NCBI GenBank assembly: GCA_949527715.1
Contig: CATEWF010000017.1
Span: 1-17,455, forward strand
DNA: 17,455 nucleotides
Origin: an uncultured Mycoplasmatota bacterium
Lineage (GTDB): Bacteria > Bacillota_I > Bacilli_A > Mycoplasmatales > Mycoplasmoidaceae
Reading direction: 5' to 3'
Part shown: piece after piece, positions 9,261 to 17,455 of the stretch
Numbering within the stretch: position 1 is the first letter of the stretch
Layout: each line of letters starts with the position of its first letter
Translations under genes and position numbers: made by a program
Notes under the pieces: generated by a model
What the model saw: the letters and a program-made list of their open reading frames with translations, nothing else
The model's database searches: none
What the model was told of the DNA's origin: nothing

Positions 9261-10450
9261 ATCACATTGTATGATTTAGAAAATTTTTTCATTGAAGATT
9301 TATCTGGAAAATAAATATCTAAACTCATTTGAGTATTTAAAATTATTGATTCCATAAGAGTGCCATCTGGGTAATAAACTTTAGCACCACATTTTTTAAT
9401 GTCTTCTAGAAATTTTTTTGCAGTTTTTGAAGAAAGTTTTATATGAAGGATACCTCTTCTTCCCTGGGCCATCATTGTTTTTTTAGTAACTGAAGATAAT
9501 TTATCTGGGTCAATGTTACCACCAGAAATGATGATACCAACTTTCTTTCCTTTAATGTTAACTTTTTTAGCAAGGATTGCAGCCATACCACAAGCACCAG
9601 CACCTTCAGATACAATTTTACCTTTTTCTTGTAAGAATGCTATTGCATTAGCGATTTCGTCTTCAGTAACTGTAACCATATCATCAACTAAGTCTTTAAC
9701 AATAGAGTAAGTAATCTTACCTGGCATTTTAACAGCCATTCCATCTGCTAACGTAGGAATACCAGTGGATTCACCGTGAAGTTTTTTGGTTTTTCATGAG
9801 TTAACCATTGCAGGAAAGTTTTTAGCTTGAACACCAATAATTTTTACTTTAGGGTTAATTTGTTTAATAGCAGAAGCGACACCAGCAATTAAGCCACCAC
9901 CACCAATTTGAACAATAACCATATCCAAATCTGGAACTTGTTGCATCATTTCTAAACCAATTGTAGCTTGTCCTGTAATTACATCTTCTGAATCAAATGG
10001 AGGAACAAATGTATAGTTTAATGCTTTAGCTTGTTGTTGAGCATATTGATTACATTCATCAAATGTATTACATTTGTCTGCAACTACTGTACCACCAAAT
10101 CCCTTAGTAGCATTAATTTTTGCCATTGGAGCAGACTTTGGCATTACGATAATTGATTTAATACCAGCTTTAGTTGCAGAGTAAGCAACACCTTGTGCGT
10201 GATTTCCTGCAGAAGCTGTAATAACACCTTTAACTTTTTTCTTATCTAAATTAAGAATTGCATTTAATGCACCACGAATTTTGAAAGATTTAACAATATT
10301 CATATTTTCAAGCTTCATGTAAATTTGAGATCCGGTTAAGTTTGATGAATATCATTCAAATATACACGGAGTAGGGGTAAGGATTTTGCTCATCTTTTGA
10401 GCTGACTTTTTAATTCTATCAAGTGAAATTAGATACTTATTTTTTTTCAT
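9257..10450 (-). CDS. ilvA: Threonine ammonia-lyase (threonine/serine dehydratase), medium form with short C-terminal domain
   Basis: PLP enzyme that deaminates threonine to 2-oxobutyrate and ammonia, usually also serine to pyruvate. 397 aa. Visible: TPTPCIFEW near the N terminus, KLEN, the PLP lysine Lys57 in SFKIRGA, SAGNHAQGVA, the phosphate-binding loop GGGGL at 183-187, EGAGACG, and ISGGNID. The last 68 residues (from GRRGILHIKL) align in position with the ACT-like regulatory domain of this family but lack a recognisable PG ligand-loop motif. Start: ATG at 10450-10448, preceded by GGATGG 9 nt upstream and closed by an in-frame TAA; an internal ATG at 10318 would delete part of the PLP site. 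TGA codons at 10354 and 9796 are Trp. It is divergent from a YfcC-type transporter, which suggests import and catabolism of one amino acid. No isoleucine genes are nearby, so a catabolic role is more likely than biosynthesis. The symbol could equally be tdcB. Confidence 0.9.
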
Positions 10451-10540
10451 TATTTTTTACCATCCATACTTCTATTTTAATATCATTATTAACCTAAATT
10501 AAAAAATATTAAAAAGTGATTTAATACTTATTTTTTTCTT

Positions 10541-10546
10541 TATACT
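10541..10546 (+). promoter_or_regulatory. -10 box (TATACT) of the YfcC-family transporter gene
   Basis: TATACT ends 9 nt before the ATG at 10556, predicting a transcript start near 10553 and an almost leaderless mRNA. A second ATG at 10551 is out of frame with the transporter. No clear -35 is visible. The 105-bp divergent spacer (10451-10555) also holds a possible lyase -10 on the minus strand (TAAAAT, 10479-10474). Confidence 0.5.
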
Positions 10547-10555
10547 AAATATGGA

Positions 10556-12133
10556 ATGTTTAATAAAAAAAGTAAAGATAAAAAAGAATTAAAAAAGAAA
10601 AGAAAAATTTATAGTCCTTCTATATTTGCAATTTTGTTTTCTTTATTATTTCTTGTAATCATAGCAAGTTGAATAATATATTGAGCTACTGGTTCTAATC
10701 CTTCAGGTCAATTTCACCCAGCAGGATTATTAGAATTATTTACAGCTCCAATTCAAGGATTTATTTCTTGTGCTGAATTAATAATTTTCTTATTCTTAAT
10801 GTCAGCATTCCTAAAAGTTGTTAATCAATCAAAGGCATTGGACGCTGGAATTGGTGCTATTTTCTTGAAGTTAAAAGGGAAAGAAACAATGCTAATAATA
10901 ATTTTGTTTCTTGTATTTATGCTTTGTGGTACAACATTTGGTATGTGTGAAGCAACAATCCCCTTTTATTTCTTGTTGATTCCTATATTATTAGCCGCTG
11001 GATTTGACTCATATACTGCGTTTTTAGTTATTTGTTTTGGTGCTGGTATTGGATGTTTAGCATCAACAATTAACCCAATATTAGTTGATAATGCTTTTAA
11101 TGCTGCTAACCAAGGAATTATTTCTATTTATCCTGAAGTTACAGAAATGTTATCTTCAACCGGTATTATTTGACGTGTTGTTTCATTAATTGTATTAGCA
11201 ACATTTGTTATTAGTTACATTATTTGATACACAAAAAGAATTAAAAAAGATCCAACTAAATCTATCGTTTATGACAAAAGAGACAAACATTTAGAAAGCT
11301 TTTCGTTTGATGCTAATGCTATTCCACCATTAACAAGAAAAAGAAAAGTTGTTTTAGTTTGTTTCTGTTTGACATTTGTGTTGTTGATTGTTGGTGCTAT
11401 TCCATGAGACACTATGACAGGGATGAATGGTTTTGAGTTATTAGGAAGTGTTTTAGCTCAATACTTCCCATACATTGCAGGTCAATCATATGATCCTATT
11501 ACTCACCAAATAACTTCTAATATTACTCCAATTGGCACTTGATCAGTATTTGAAATGGCTTTCTTGTTCTTTGCTGCGACTTTCTTTATTGCAATTATTA
11601 ATTGACAAGGTGAAAAGAAATTTGGTAACATGGTTGTTGAAGGCGCACAAGAATTCATAGGTGTTGCATTAATTGTTGCCATTGCAAACGGATTTAGTAT
11701 TTTATTAACTGAAACCGGTATTCAATCAGTATTAATTGAAACAGTCAAGAACACAGCTACATCATTACCTCCTGCTGCGTTTGCAATTGTATTATTTGTC
11801 TTGTTTTTCATAATTTCTGTTTTCATTCCTTCAATGTCTGGGTTTGCACGTAGCGTGTTCCCTACAATTGGTCCTGCATTAACTGGAGGAACTGCTGCAG
11901 TTAATGGAACTGGAATGACTGTTTCTGGATCAATCTTAGGATTCTCAATGGCAAACGGTTTAGTTAATTTAACAATGCCTACTGCTGGTCCATTTGTAAT
12001 TTGTTTACAAATTTGTGATATTCCATTATCAAGATATTACAAATCTTCTTGATTCTTAATTGGTGGTATAGTTGTATTGTGCATTACATTATTAATGATT
12101 GGTACAGCATTACCTGGAAGTTCAATATTCTAA
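10556..12133 (+). CDS. YfcC-family membrane transporter (amino-acid/arginine-type antiporter family)
   Basis: 525-aa polytopic membrane protein with about 11-13 spans. After a lysine-rich cytoplasmic N terminus (FNKKSKDKKELKKKRK) the first span follows. The middle holds the family-type stretches PIQGFISCAELI, CGTTFGMCEATIPFY, and GAGIGCLASTINPILVDNAF. The C-terminal half repeats a similar plan with PSMSGFARSVFPTIGPAL and a glycine/alanine-rich helix. This duplicated layout is typical of the YfcC/C4-dicarboxylate-carrier-like family, members of which are annotated as basic amino-acid antiporters. Substrate cannot be read from sequence. ATG 10556 is the only start in this frame that keeps the basic N terminus; ATG 10551 is out of frame. 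Many in-frame TGAs (10670, 11171, 11225, 11540 and others) are Trp. Divergent from the threonine ammonia-lyase, which suggests import of its substrate or export of a related product. Confidence 0.82.
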
Positions 12134-12181
12134 TTTGTAATAGCAAATCTAACATTCATTTGTTTTATATATATTGTTAGG

Positions 12182-12481
12182 ATGTGTTTGTTTATATGTG
12201 TCAAAAATCCATCAATTACTGACATCCTAGATCAAAGAGCAACAAACTATAAACTATTACCATATGAAGGAGATAAAAATATTTTCAATATGGATTCTGG
12301 TATCGCTATATTTTTTTTCAAAAATCCTATTGATTGTACTTTTGATATAGGCTGAGATGGACGTAGTTTCTTTTCTAATTCAAAACAATATTTTAAAAAT
12401 TTTATTAAATTGCCAACTTGACAACAAATAGATGAACAAAGTATATGCAAAAGTCCGCACGCGTATATACGATGATGTTAA
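12182..12481 (+). CDS. Small hypothetical ORF, possibly a gene remnant
   Basis: 99 aa with ATG at 12182 and TAA at 12479-12481, reading TGA at 12353, 12419 and 12473 as Trp. I recognise no family. Composition looks protein-like (GWDGRSFF, KLPTWQQIDEQ), with no clear membrane span or signal peptide. A TATATT hexamer at 12170-12175 would start a transcript at the ATG. The frame ends abruptly (SPHAYIRWC). Downstream, short coding-like fragments occur in other frames: MMLNYKQIKNLKFDF from 12472 and VFTIVDSQDFNDMQLN from 12522. This pattern would fit a longer gene broken by frameshifts. It lies between the transporter and the terminator before mnmG. Alternatives are a real small gene or chance ORF in spacer. 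Confidence 0.4.
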
Positions 12482-12570
12482 ATTATAAACAAATTAAAAA
12501 TTTAAAATTTGATTTTAATAGGTATTTACGATTGTGGATAGTCAAGATTTTAATGATATGCAATTAAATT
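12482..12570. other. A+T-rich spacer with two DnaA-box-like sequences
   Basis: This spacer before mnmG has no long ORF. It holds TTATAAACA at 12483-12491 and TGTGGATAG at 12533-12541, the latter one mismatch from TGTGGATAA, the complement of the DnaA box TTATCCACA. The stretch between them is almost purely A+T. Two imperfect boxes are weak evidence. The region could equally be the decayed tail of the preceding ORF. Confidence 0.3.
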
Positions 12571-12600
12571 AACACACCAAACATGGTGTGTTTTTTATTT
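12571..12600 (+). terminator. Rho-independent terminator upstream of mnmG
   Basis: AACACACC (12571-12578) pairs with GGTGTGTT (12585-12592) around the 6-nt loop AAACAT, followed by T-rich sequence to 12600. It closes the transporter/small-ORF unit and isolates the mnmG operon promoter. Confidence 0.85.
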
Positions 12601-12605
12601 ATAAT
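12600..12605 (+). promoter_or_regulatory. -10 box (TATAAT) of mnmG
   Basis: A perfect TATAAT starts at the last T of the terminator tail and ends 9 nt before the mnmG ATG at 12615. Transcription would begin near 12612, giving a leader of about 3 nt. No clear -35 is visible. Confidence 0.65.
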
Positions 12606-12614
12606 AACTTTGTT

Positions 12615-14450
12615 ATGATTACTAATTTTGATGTAATAGTTGTAGGAGCGGGACATGCTGGTGTAGAAGCAGCCTTTGCTTGTGCTAATTTAGGATATAA
12701 AACAGCTATTGCGACTTTATCAAAAGATTCAGTAGCTGAAGCACCATGTAATCCATCAATTGGCGGACCCGCTAAAGGAATAGTAACTAGAGAAATTGAT
12801 GCATTAGGTGGTATGCAAGGAATTGCTACTGATGCTAATCAATTGCAAATGAAATTATTAAATAGCTCGAAAGGTGCTGGTGTATGGGCATTAAGAGCTC
12901 AAATTGATAAATTAAAATATCATAAATGATTTTTAAAGCAAATTGCAGCGCACAAAAATTTAACTTTATTGGAAACTGAGATTCGTGAATTAATTATCAA
13001 AAACAAAAAAGTTATAGGAGTTAAAACTTCTACAAAAAAATATTCATGTAAAAAAGTTATCATTACTACTGGAACTTATATGAAAGCAATTACCCATATT
13101 GGTAATATCAAAAAGGAAGAAGGTCCATCAAGTCACAAAAGAAGTGAAACACTTTCGACACAATTAAAGAAATTAGGTTTTAAAATAATTAGATTAAAAA
13201 CTGGAACTCCACCAAGAATTTATAAAGATTCTATAGATTATGATCAAATGACAATTGAATTAGGTACAAATGATAAATTATCATTTTCACATTTTAATCA
13301 AAAGTTTGTTCCGTTAAAAAAACAGCAAGTATGTTATTTAACGTACACAAATGATAAAACTCACAAAATTATTAAAAAGAATATTAACAAATCGGCAATG
13401 TATTCTGGACAAATTTCTGGTGTTGGACCTAGATATTGTCCAAGCATTGAGGACAAAATAGTTCGTTTTGCAAGCAAACCAAGACACCAAGTTTTTGTTG
13501 AACCAGAATCTCTTGAAATGGATACAATGTATCTTCAGGGCCTTTCAACTTCTTTACCAAAAGATGTTCAAGAAAAATTTGTTCATTCGATTGTAGGATT
13601 GAAACATGCAAAGTTTAAAAAATATGCATATGCTATTGAATATGATGCGATAGACGCAAGAGATCTTTGACCATCATTAGAATCTAAATTAATTAAAGGA
13701 TTATATTTTGCAGGACAAGTCAACGGAACTTCGGGATATGAAGAAGCTGCGTGCCAAGGTTTAATGGCAGGAATTAATGCAATTAATTCTATTAAAGGTA
13801 AAAAGCCTTTAATCTTAAAACGTAATGAAGCATATATTGGAGTTTTGATTGATGATATTGTTACTAAAGGTGTAAATGATCCATATAGGTTATTAACAAG
13901 TCGTGCTGAATATAGATTACTTCTTAGAAATGATAATGCTGATGATCGCCTTATTAAATATGGCTATAAAGTGGGTTTAGTAAAAAAACAAAATCATGAT
14001 AAATACTTAGATCAAGACTTATTGATCAAACATACTTTAAAATTTTTAAAGTCTCATAATTTAAGTTATAAAAAAGGTCTTGTTAAAAAATATGGAAATT
14101 CTAGTCATAATTTATATGATTTATTAAAACGTCCGAATGTTAAGCTATCAAACATCTTAAAAACTCAGCAATTAAAAAAGTTAACAAAAAATTCTATTAA
14201 AAAAATTGAAATTAAAGTTAAATTCGAAGGATATATTAAAAACCAAAACAAATATGTTGATAGAATAAATCAATTTGAAAATTTAGATTTATCTAATATA
14301 AAAGATTTTAGGGAAGTAAAGCATCTTTCGTTAGAAGCTATTGATAAATTAAATAGAATTAGACCATTAACATTAGGACAAGCACAAAGAATAAGCGGAA
14401 TTAATTTACCGGATTTAATTGCAATCAAGTATTATATAGAGCATGAATAA
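12615..14450 (+). CDS. mnmG: tRNA uridine-34 5-carboxymethylaminomethyl modification enzyme MnmG (GidA)
   Basis: FAD-dependent partner of MnmE. Together they install the cmnm5 group on wobble U34 of certain tRNAs, in the cytoplasm. 611 aa, slightly shorter than the usual about 625. Visible: the FAD dinucleotide motif VVGAGHAG (9-16), CNPSIGGPAKG with Cys45, GTYMKA, RLKTGTPPRI, GPRYCPSIEDKI, FVEPE, the second FAD motif region GQVNGTSGYEEAACQG, and TSRAEYRLLLRNDNADDRL of the MnmE-binding/tRNA half. The ATG at 12615 is chosen because the motif begins directly after it and the -10 lies just upstream; the in-frame GTG at 12588 lies inside the terminator stem. TGAs at 12927 and 13668 are Trp. The end overlaps the rsmG start by 8 nt, so the two are translationally coupled. 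MnmE is not in this window. Confidence 0.97.
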
Positions 14451-15141
14451 ACAACAATTAATACAAGAAGTTAATAAAGAATTTAATAATGTAGATTTGA
14501 AATGATCTGAGCAAATCGAAGTTTATCGTAGTTTTTTAACTGGATACAATCAAAAGGTAAATTTAACAAGACTAGATGACGAATCTAAAATATATGGATT
14601 ATATTTTTACGAATCTATTATTCCATATAAAAACATTGATTTTTCTAAAATAAAATCTATTTTAGATATTGGTTCAGGTTCAGGAATTCCTGGTGTTGTC
14701 TTAAAAATATTATTTCCTCATATTCAATTAGGAATAATTGAATCTAATAACAAAAAAGTCACATTTTTAAAAGAATTAATTAATAAATTAAATTTAAAAA
14801 ATGTTGATATTTATCTAAAAAGGGCAGAAGATATTAAACAAGATGAATATGAATCATATGATTTGGTCACTTCAAGAGCTGTTGGAAAACTTAAACCAAT
14901 GCTTGAAGTTTCAACGCCATATGCTAAGATTGGCGGATTAATCATTATCCCGAAATCGCAGAATTATCAGCAAGAGACAAATGGTTTGTACCATTTGAAT
15001 AGAAGTTTAGACGTTCAACAAAGTATGAATCAATTTGTTTCAAAAAACGGTATTCAACATAATGTTTTTGTATTTAAAAAATTACATAAAACTAATAGGA
15101 TGTATCCAAGAGCTTGATCAAAGATAGCGAAAGAAAATTAA
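14443..15141 (+). CDS. rsmG: 16S rRNA (guanine-527-N7)-methyltransferase RsmG (GidB)
   Basis: SAM-dependent methylase of G527 in the 530 loop of 16S rRNA. 232 aa, normal for the family. Visible: FLTGYNQKVNLTRLDD near residues 31-46, typical of the RsmG N terminus; the SAM motif LDIGSGSGIPGV at 74-85; the acidic IESNNKKVTFLKEL after the second strand; and VTSRAVGKL in the catalytic region. The C terminus carries the family ending YPRAWSKIAKEN, where W is TGA at 15115. The start ATG at 14443 overlaps the last codons of mnmG, the standard gidA-gidB arrangement. The next gene starts one base after its stop. Confidence 0.95.
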
Positions 15142-15142
15142 A

Positions 15143-15835
15143 ATGAAAAAAGTATTTGTATGAAGTCAAAAACCAAACTATGGTAAAAATACCATAACTT
15201 TTAATATTGCTACAAAAATATCAAGTAAAAAACAAAAGTCAGCAATAATTTCATCAAAACTACCAGAAGAAATTGTTGAATTAAAGAGAAAAAATAAAAT
15301 TAAATGTTTTGATATTTTGGAAAACAATAGACATTTAGTTTCCTTTTTTTTAAATCCAAAACGATTATTAAGACTTGAGATGAGTCAAGAGGAGTTTAAA
15401 GAAACAATTATTTCTGATTTTAATGAAATTAAAAAAAATACGGATTTTTTATTCATTGAATCATCTAACACTAATCAAAGTTTTAATGAATTAATGTTAT
15501 TTAATAGTGATGATGTTATTCTTGTTTATAGCGCAAATGAATATGCGTCTAATCAAGTTTTATCAGACTTAGCTTTAATACGGAAAGCTCAACTAAAAAA
15601 CAATAGTTTAAAAATATCTTGTGTAATTTTGAATGAGTACAAAAAAGATAAAACTGAACATATTAATGCATTAATGAATCTAAAAAAAGTATTCAATACA
15701 AAAATATTTGTTTTACCTTTTAATGACAACTTAAATAAAGAATCTAAAACAGCAAAAGTTTATTTAGAAAAAAATCCTTGATCAGATTTTGCGATTAAAA
15801 TCGATGAGATAGTTAATATTATTGTTAATAATTAA
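15143..15835 (+). CDS. Degenerate ParA/Soj-like (MinD superfamily) ATPase
   Basis: 230 aa, a little shorter than Soj (about 253). The N terminus matches the ParA plan: a hydrophobic strand (KKVFVWSQ), then KPNYGKNTITFNIATKI in place of the deviant Walker A KGGVGKTT. Lys10 and Lys15 are kept, but the first Thr is Asn16 and the glycines are replaced. The next strand (SAIISSKLPE) lacks the Walker A' Asp of ParA (VDxDPQ). The Walker B strand reads FLFIESSN, with Glu instead of Asp. The C-terminal part (LKISCVILNEY, TKIFVLPFNDNLNKES, AKVYLEKNPWSDFAIKIDEIV) follows the Soj order. It sits directly after rsmG, the usual place of soj, and no parB follows; tyrS does. ATPase activity and DNA binding are doubtful. 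It may be a repurposed partner protein. The family call rests on fold-level resemblance and position. TGAs at 15161 and 15779 are Trp. Confidence 0.65.
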
Positions 15836-15841
15836 TATAAT
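15836..15841 (+). promoter_or_regulatory. -10 box (TATAAT) of tyrS
   Basis: A perfect TATAAT begins directly after the stop of the ParA-like gene and ends 7 nt before the tyrS ATG at 15849. The predicted transcript start is at about 15848, so the mRNA would be leaderless. There is no room for a T-box leader. Read-through from the upstream operon is also possible. Confidence 0.5.
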
Positions 15842-15848
15842 TAAAAAT

Positions 15849-17084
15849 ATGAATATATTTAATGAACTAGAACAACGTAATGTTATCAATAACATTACTA
15901 ATGAAAAAAAATTAGAAGAATTTATAAAATCTAAACCTGCAGTTTATGTTGGTGTAGATCCTTCTTTTAGATCAATGCATTTGGGGAATTATTACACTTT
16001 AATTACATTAATTAGACTTGCAAAATATGGTTTTAAACCTTTCGTTTTAATCGGTGGTGCCACCGGTTTAATTGGTGATCCATCAGGTAAAAAAACTGAA
16101 AGAAAAATTCAACCAATTGAAGTTATTCAAGAAAATGCAAAACATTTAACTAAACAAATTCAAAATTTATTTGAATGTGAAATTATTAATAATTTTGACT
16201 TCTATAAGAATTTAAATATTCTTACATTTTTTAGAGATGTTGGTAAATTAATCAATATTAATTACCTTTTAGAAAAAGATATTATTAAATCTCGTCTAGA
16301 TACAGGAATTTCTTATGCTGAATTTTCATATAACCTTATTCAAGGTTACGACTTCTTAAAAATGTATAGAGATCATAATGTTTGAATGCAAATTGGTGGT
16401 TCTGATCAATGAGGAAATATCACTACTGGTATTGAAATGATTAGAAAGACTTTAGGTGATAATAATAATGCTTTAGGTTTAACTATAAATTTATTAACAA
16501 AAGAGGATGGCACAAAATTTGGCAAGTCAGAAAAAGGAGCTATTTATTTAGATAAAGAAGTCACTTCATGCTATGAAATGTATCAGTTTTTAGTTAACCA
16601 ATCTGATAAAGATGTTAAAAAATTGTTATTAGCATTAACTTTTTATTCCATTGATGAAATCAATGAGATTATTAAAGCTCACAATCAAAACCCTTCTAGA
16701 TTTTATGCACAAAAAAAATTAGCATATGCAATAGTGAAAGATATTCATGGTGAGGTTGAAGCTAAAAAATGTGAAGAGATTTCAACTAAACTTTTTTCTG
16801 AAGAAATTACCACTATCAATAATGAAGATTTATACAATGCATTATTAGGGGTTCCGACTATTGAAGTTCAAAATGGAATCAATGTAATTGATTTACTTGT
16901 TGAATTAAAAATTTCTAGTTCAAAATCTAATGCTAGAAATTTAATTACATCTAAATCTGTTTCTATAAATTCTAAGTTAATCACAGAATTTAATTTTGTT
17001 GTTAAAAAATCGGATTCAATAAACAACAAATTTTCTTATTTGAAAAAAGGAAAGAAAAATTTCTTCTTAATTAAATGAAAGTAA
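15849..17084 (+). CDS. tyrS: Tyrosyl-tRNA synthetase
   Basis: Class I synthetase that charges tRNA-Tyr; 411 aa, normal for bacterial TyrRS. Visible: the tyrosine/ATP site VYVGVDPSFRSMHLGN with the HIGH-motif variant HLGN (44-47); LIGGATGLIGDPSGKKTER; YAEFSYNLIQGYDFLKMY; MQIGGSDQWGNITTG, whose W is TGA at 16411; and the KMSKS variant KFGKS (223-227). The C-terminal S4 RNA-binding domain contains LLVELKISSSKSNARNLI. The TGA at 17076-17078 is Trp and the protein ends WK at TAA 17082-17084. The ATG at 15849 is used; a TTG at 15822 in the same frame would overlap the preceding gene and its own promoter. ffh starts 1 nt after the stop, so the two are likely co-transcribed. Confidence 0.97.
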
Positions 17085-17085
17085 T

Positions 17086-17455
17086 ATGTTAAACACTAAA
17101 ATTAGTTCTATTGTGCTTAAGCACATGAAGAAAAAACTTGTAAACTCTACAATAACAGAAGAAGATGTTGCAGAAGTTTTAAAACAAATAAGAATTGCAT
17201 TATTAGATGCTGACGTAAGTTTAATTGTTGTCAAAACATTTATAAAAAACATTAGAGCTAAGGCTGTTGGTCAAGTACTAGAAAAAGGAGAAGATCCTGA
17301 AAAGTTTTTACTAAGAATTGTTAAAGAAGAATTGATTTCAATTCTTGGTAAACAACAATCTCCAATTGTTGTCGCATCTAAACCAGTAAAAATTATTATG
17401 GTAGGTTTGCAAGGTTCTGGTAAAACAACCACTGCAGCTAAACTTGCTAATTTTT
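17086..17455 (+). CDS. ffh: Signal recognition particle protein Ffh (SRP54), 5' part
   Basis: GTPase of the signal recognition particle. It binds signal peptides and 4.5S/6S SRP RNA and docks on FtsY at the membrane. The first 123 codons are present; the window ends inside the gene. The N domain four-helix bundle is visible (VLKHMKKKLVNSTITEEDV, LKQIRIALLDADVSL), including the conserved ALLDADV stretch. The G1 P-loop follows: GLQGSGKTTTAAKLA with Gly107 and Lys113. Starts 1 nt after tyrS. Confidence 0.95.
   Translation, partial: MLNTKISSIVLKHMKKKLVNSTITEEDVAEVLKQIRIALLDADVSLIVVKTFIKNIRAKAVGQVLEKGEDPEKFLLRIVKEELISILGKQQSPIVVASKPVKIIMVGLQGSGKTTTAAKLANF

Noticed and set aside
12142..12164. Possible terminator after the transporter gene (AGCAAAT/ATTTGTT)
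   Set aside because: Seven weak pairs including a G-T, a 9-nt loop and no real T-run; not distinguishable from chance in this base composition.
12247..12450. Minus-strand ORF opposite the small orphan ORF
   Set aside because: No conserved motif, no upstream -10 or Shine-Dalgarno, and it ends without relation to neighbouring genes; treated as a shadow.
12588..12590. GTG as the mnmG start
   Set aside because: It lies in the terminator stem and upstream of the TATAAT; MnmG proteins begin right before the FAD motif, matching ATG 12615.
15822..15824. TTG as the tyrS start
   Set aside because: It overlaps the end of the preceding gene and precedes the TATAAT; the TyrRS N terminus matches ATG 15849.
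15816..15848. Palindrome-like A+T repeats before tyrS
   Set aside because: Pairing is imperfect and the bases are TTA/AAT repeats expected by chance; only the TATAAT box is supported.
1..17455. Insertion sequences, prophage, CRISPR arrays or riboswitches
   Set aside because: No transposase or phage motif, no regular direct repeats with spacers, and leaders are too short for riboswitches or T-boxes.

Overview
The window is a low-GC (A+T-rich) Mollicutes (mycoplasma-type) chromosome segment. Almost every long gene reads through in-frame TGA codons at positions where the family expects tryptophan (for example the W of the CysS WHTEC motif and of TyrRS SDQWG). The genome therefore uses UGA as Trp, and only TAA and TAG end genes here. 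Genes are tightly packed, mostly on the + strand, and Shine-Dalgarno sequences are weak. I cannot name the species from sequence alone.

Layout. 11-1732: ptsI (PTS Enzyme I). 1754-1827: tRNA-Gly(GCC), followed by a strong terminator. 1904-3661: a DXS/transketolase-like thiamine-diphosphate enzyme with an altered active site. 3685-5196: an unrecognised polytopic membrane protein whose start codon lies in a 29-nt palindrome. 5225-7243 ligA, 7246-8550 cysS and 8553-9260 rlmB form one very tight run. 9257-10450 (minus): threonine ammonia-lyase, convergent with rlmB (their stop codons overlap). 10556-12133: a YfcC-family transporter, divergent from the lyase. 12182-12481: a small orphan ORF in a poorly coding spacer that ends in a terminator. 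12615-14450 mnmG, 14443-15141 rsmG and 15143-15835 a degenerate ParA/Soj-like ATPase follow the classical gidA-gidB-soj order. 15849-17084: tyrS. 17086 to the end: the 5' part of ffh.

Functionally this is mostly housekeeping: sugar uptake energy (ptsI), tRNA charging (cysS, tyrS), tRNA and rRNA modification (mnmG, rsmG, rlmB), DNA ligation (ligA) and protein targeting (ffh). Accessory metabolism is represented by the lyase/transporter pair, which probably takes up and deaminates an amino acid, and by the DXS-like enzyme. The points most worth following up are: (1) loss of the phosphate-anchoring residues in the DXS-like enzyme; (2) the ParA-like protein with Walker motifs decayed but genomic position kept, and no parB beside it; (3) a repeated promoter layout in which a TATAAT-like hexamer ends 7-9 nt before the start codon, pointing to leaderless mRNAs; (4) the palindrome that covers a start codon.
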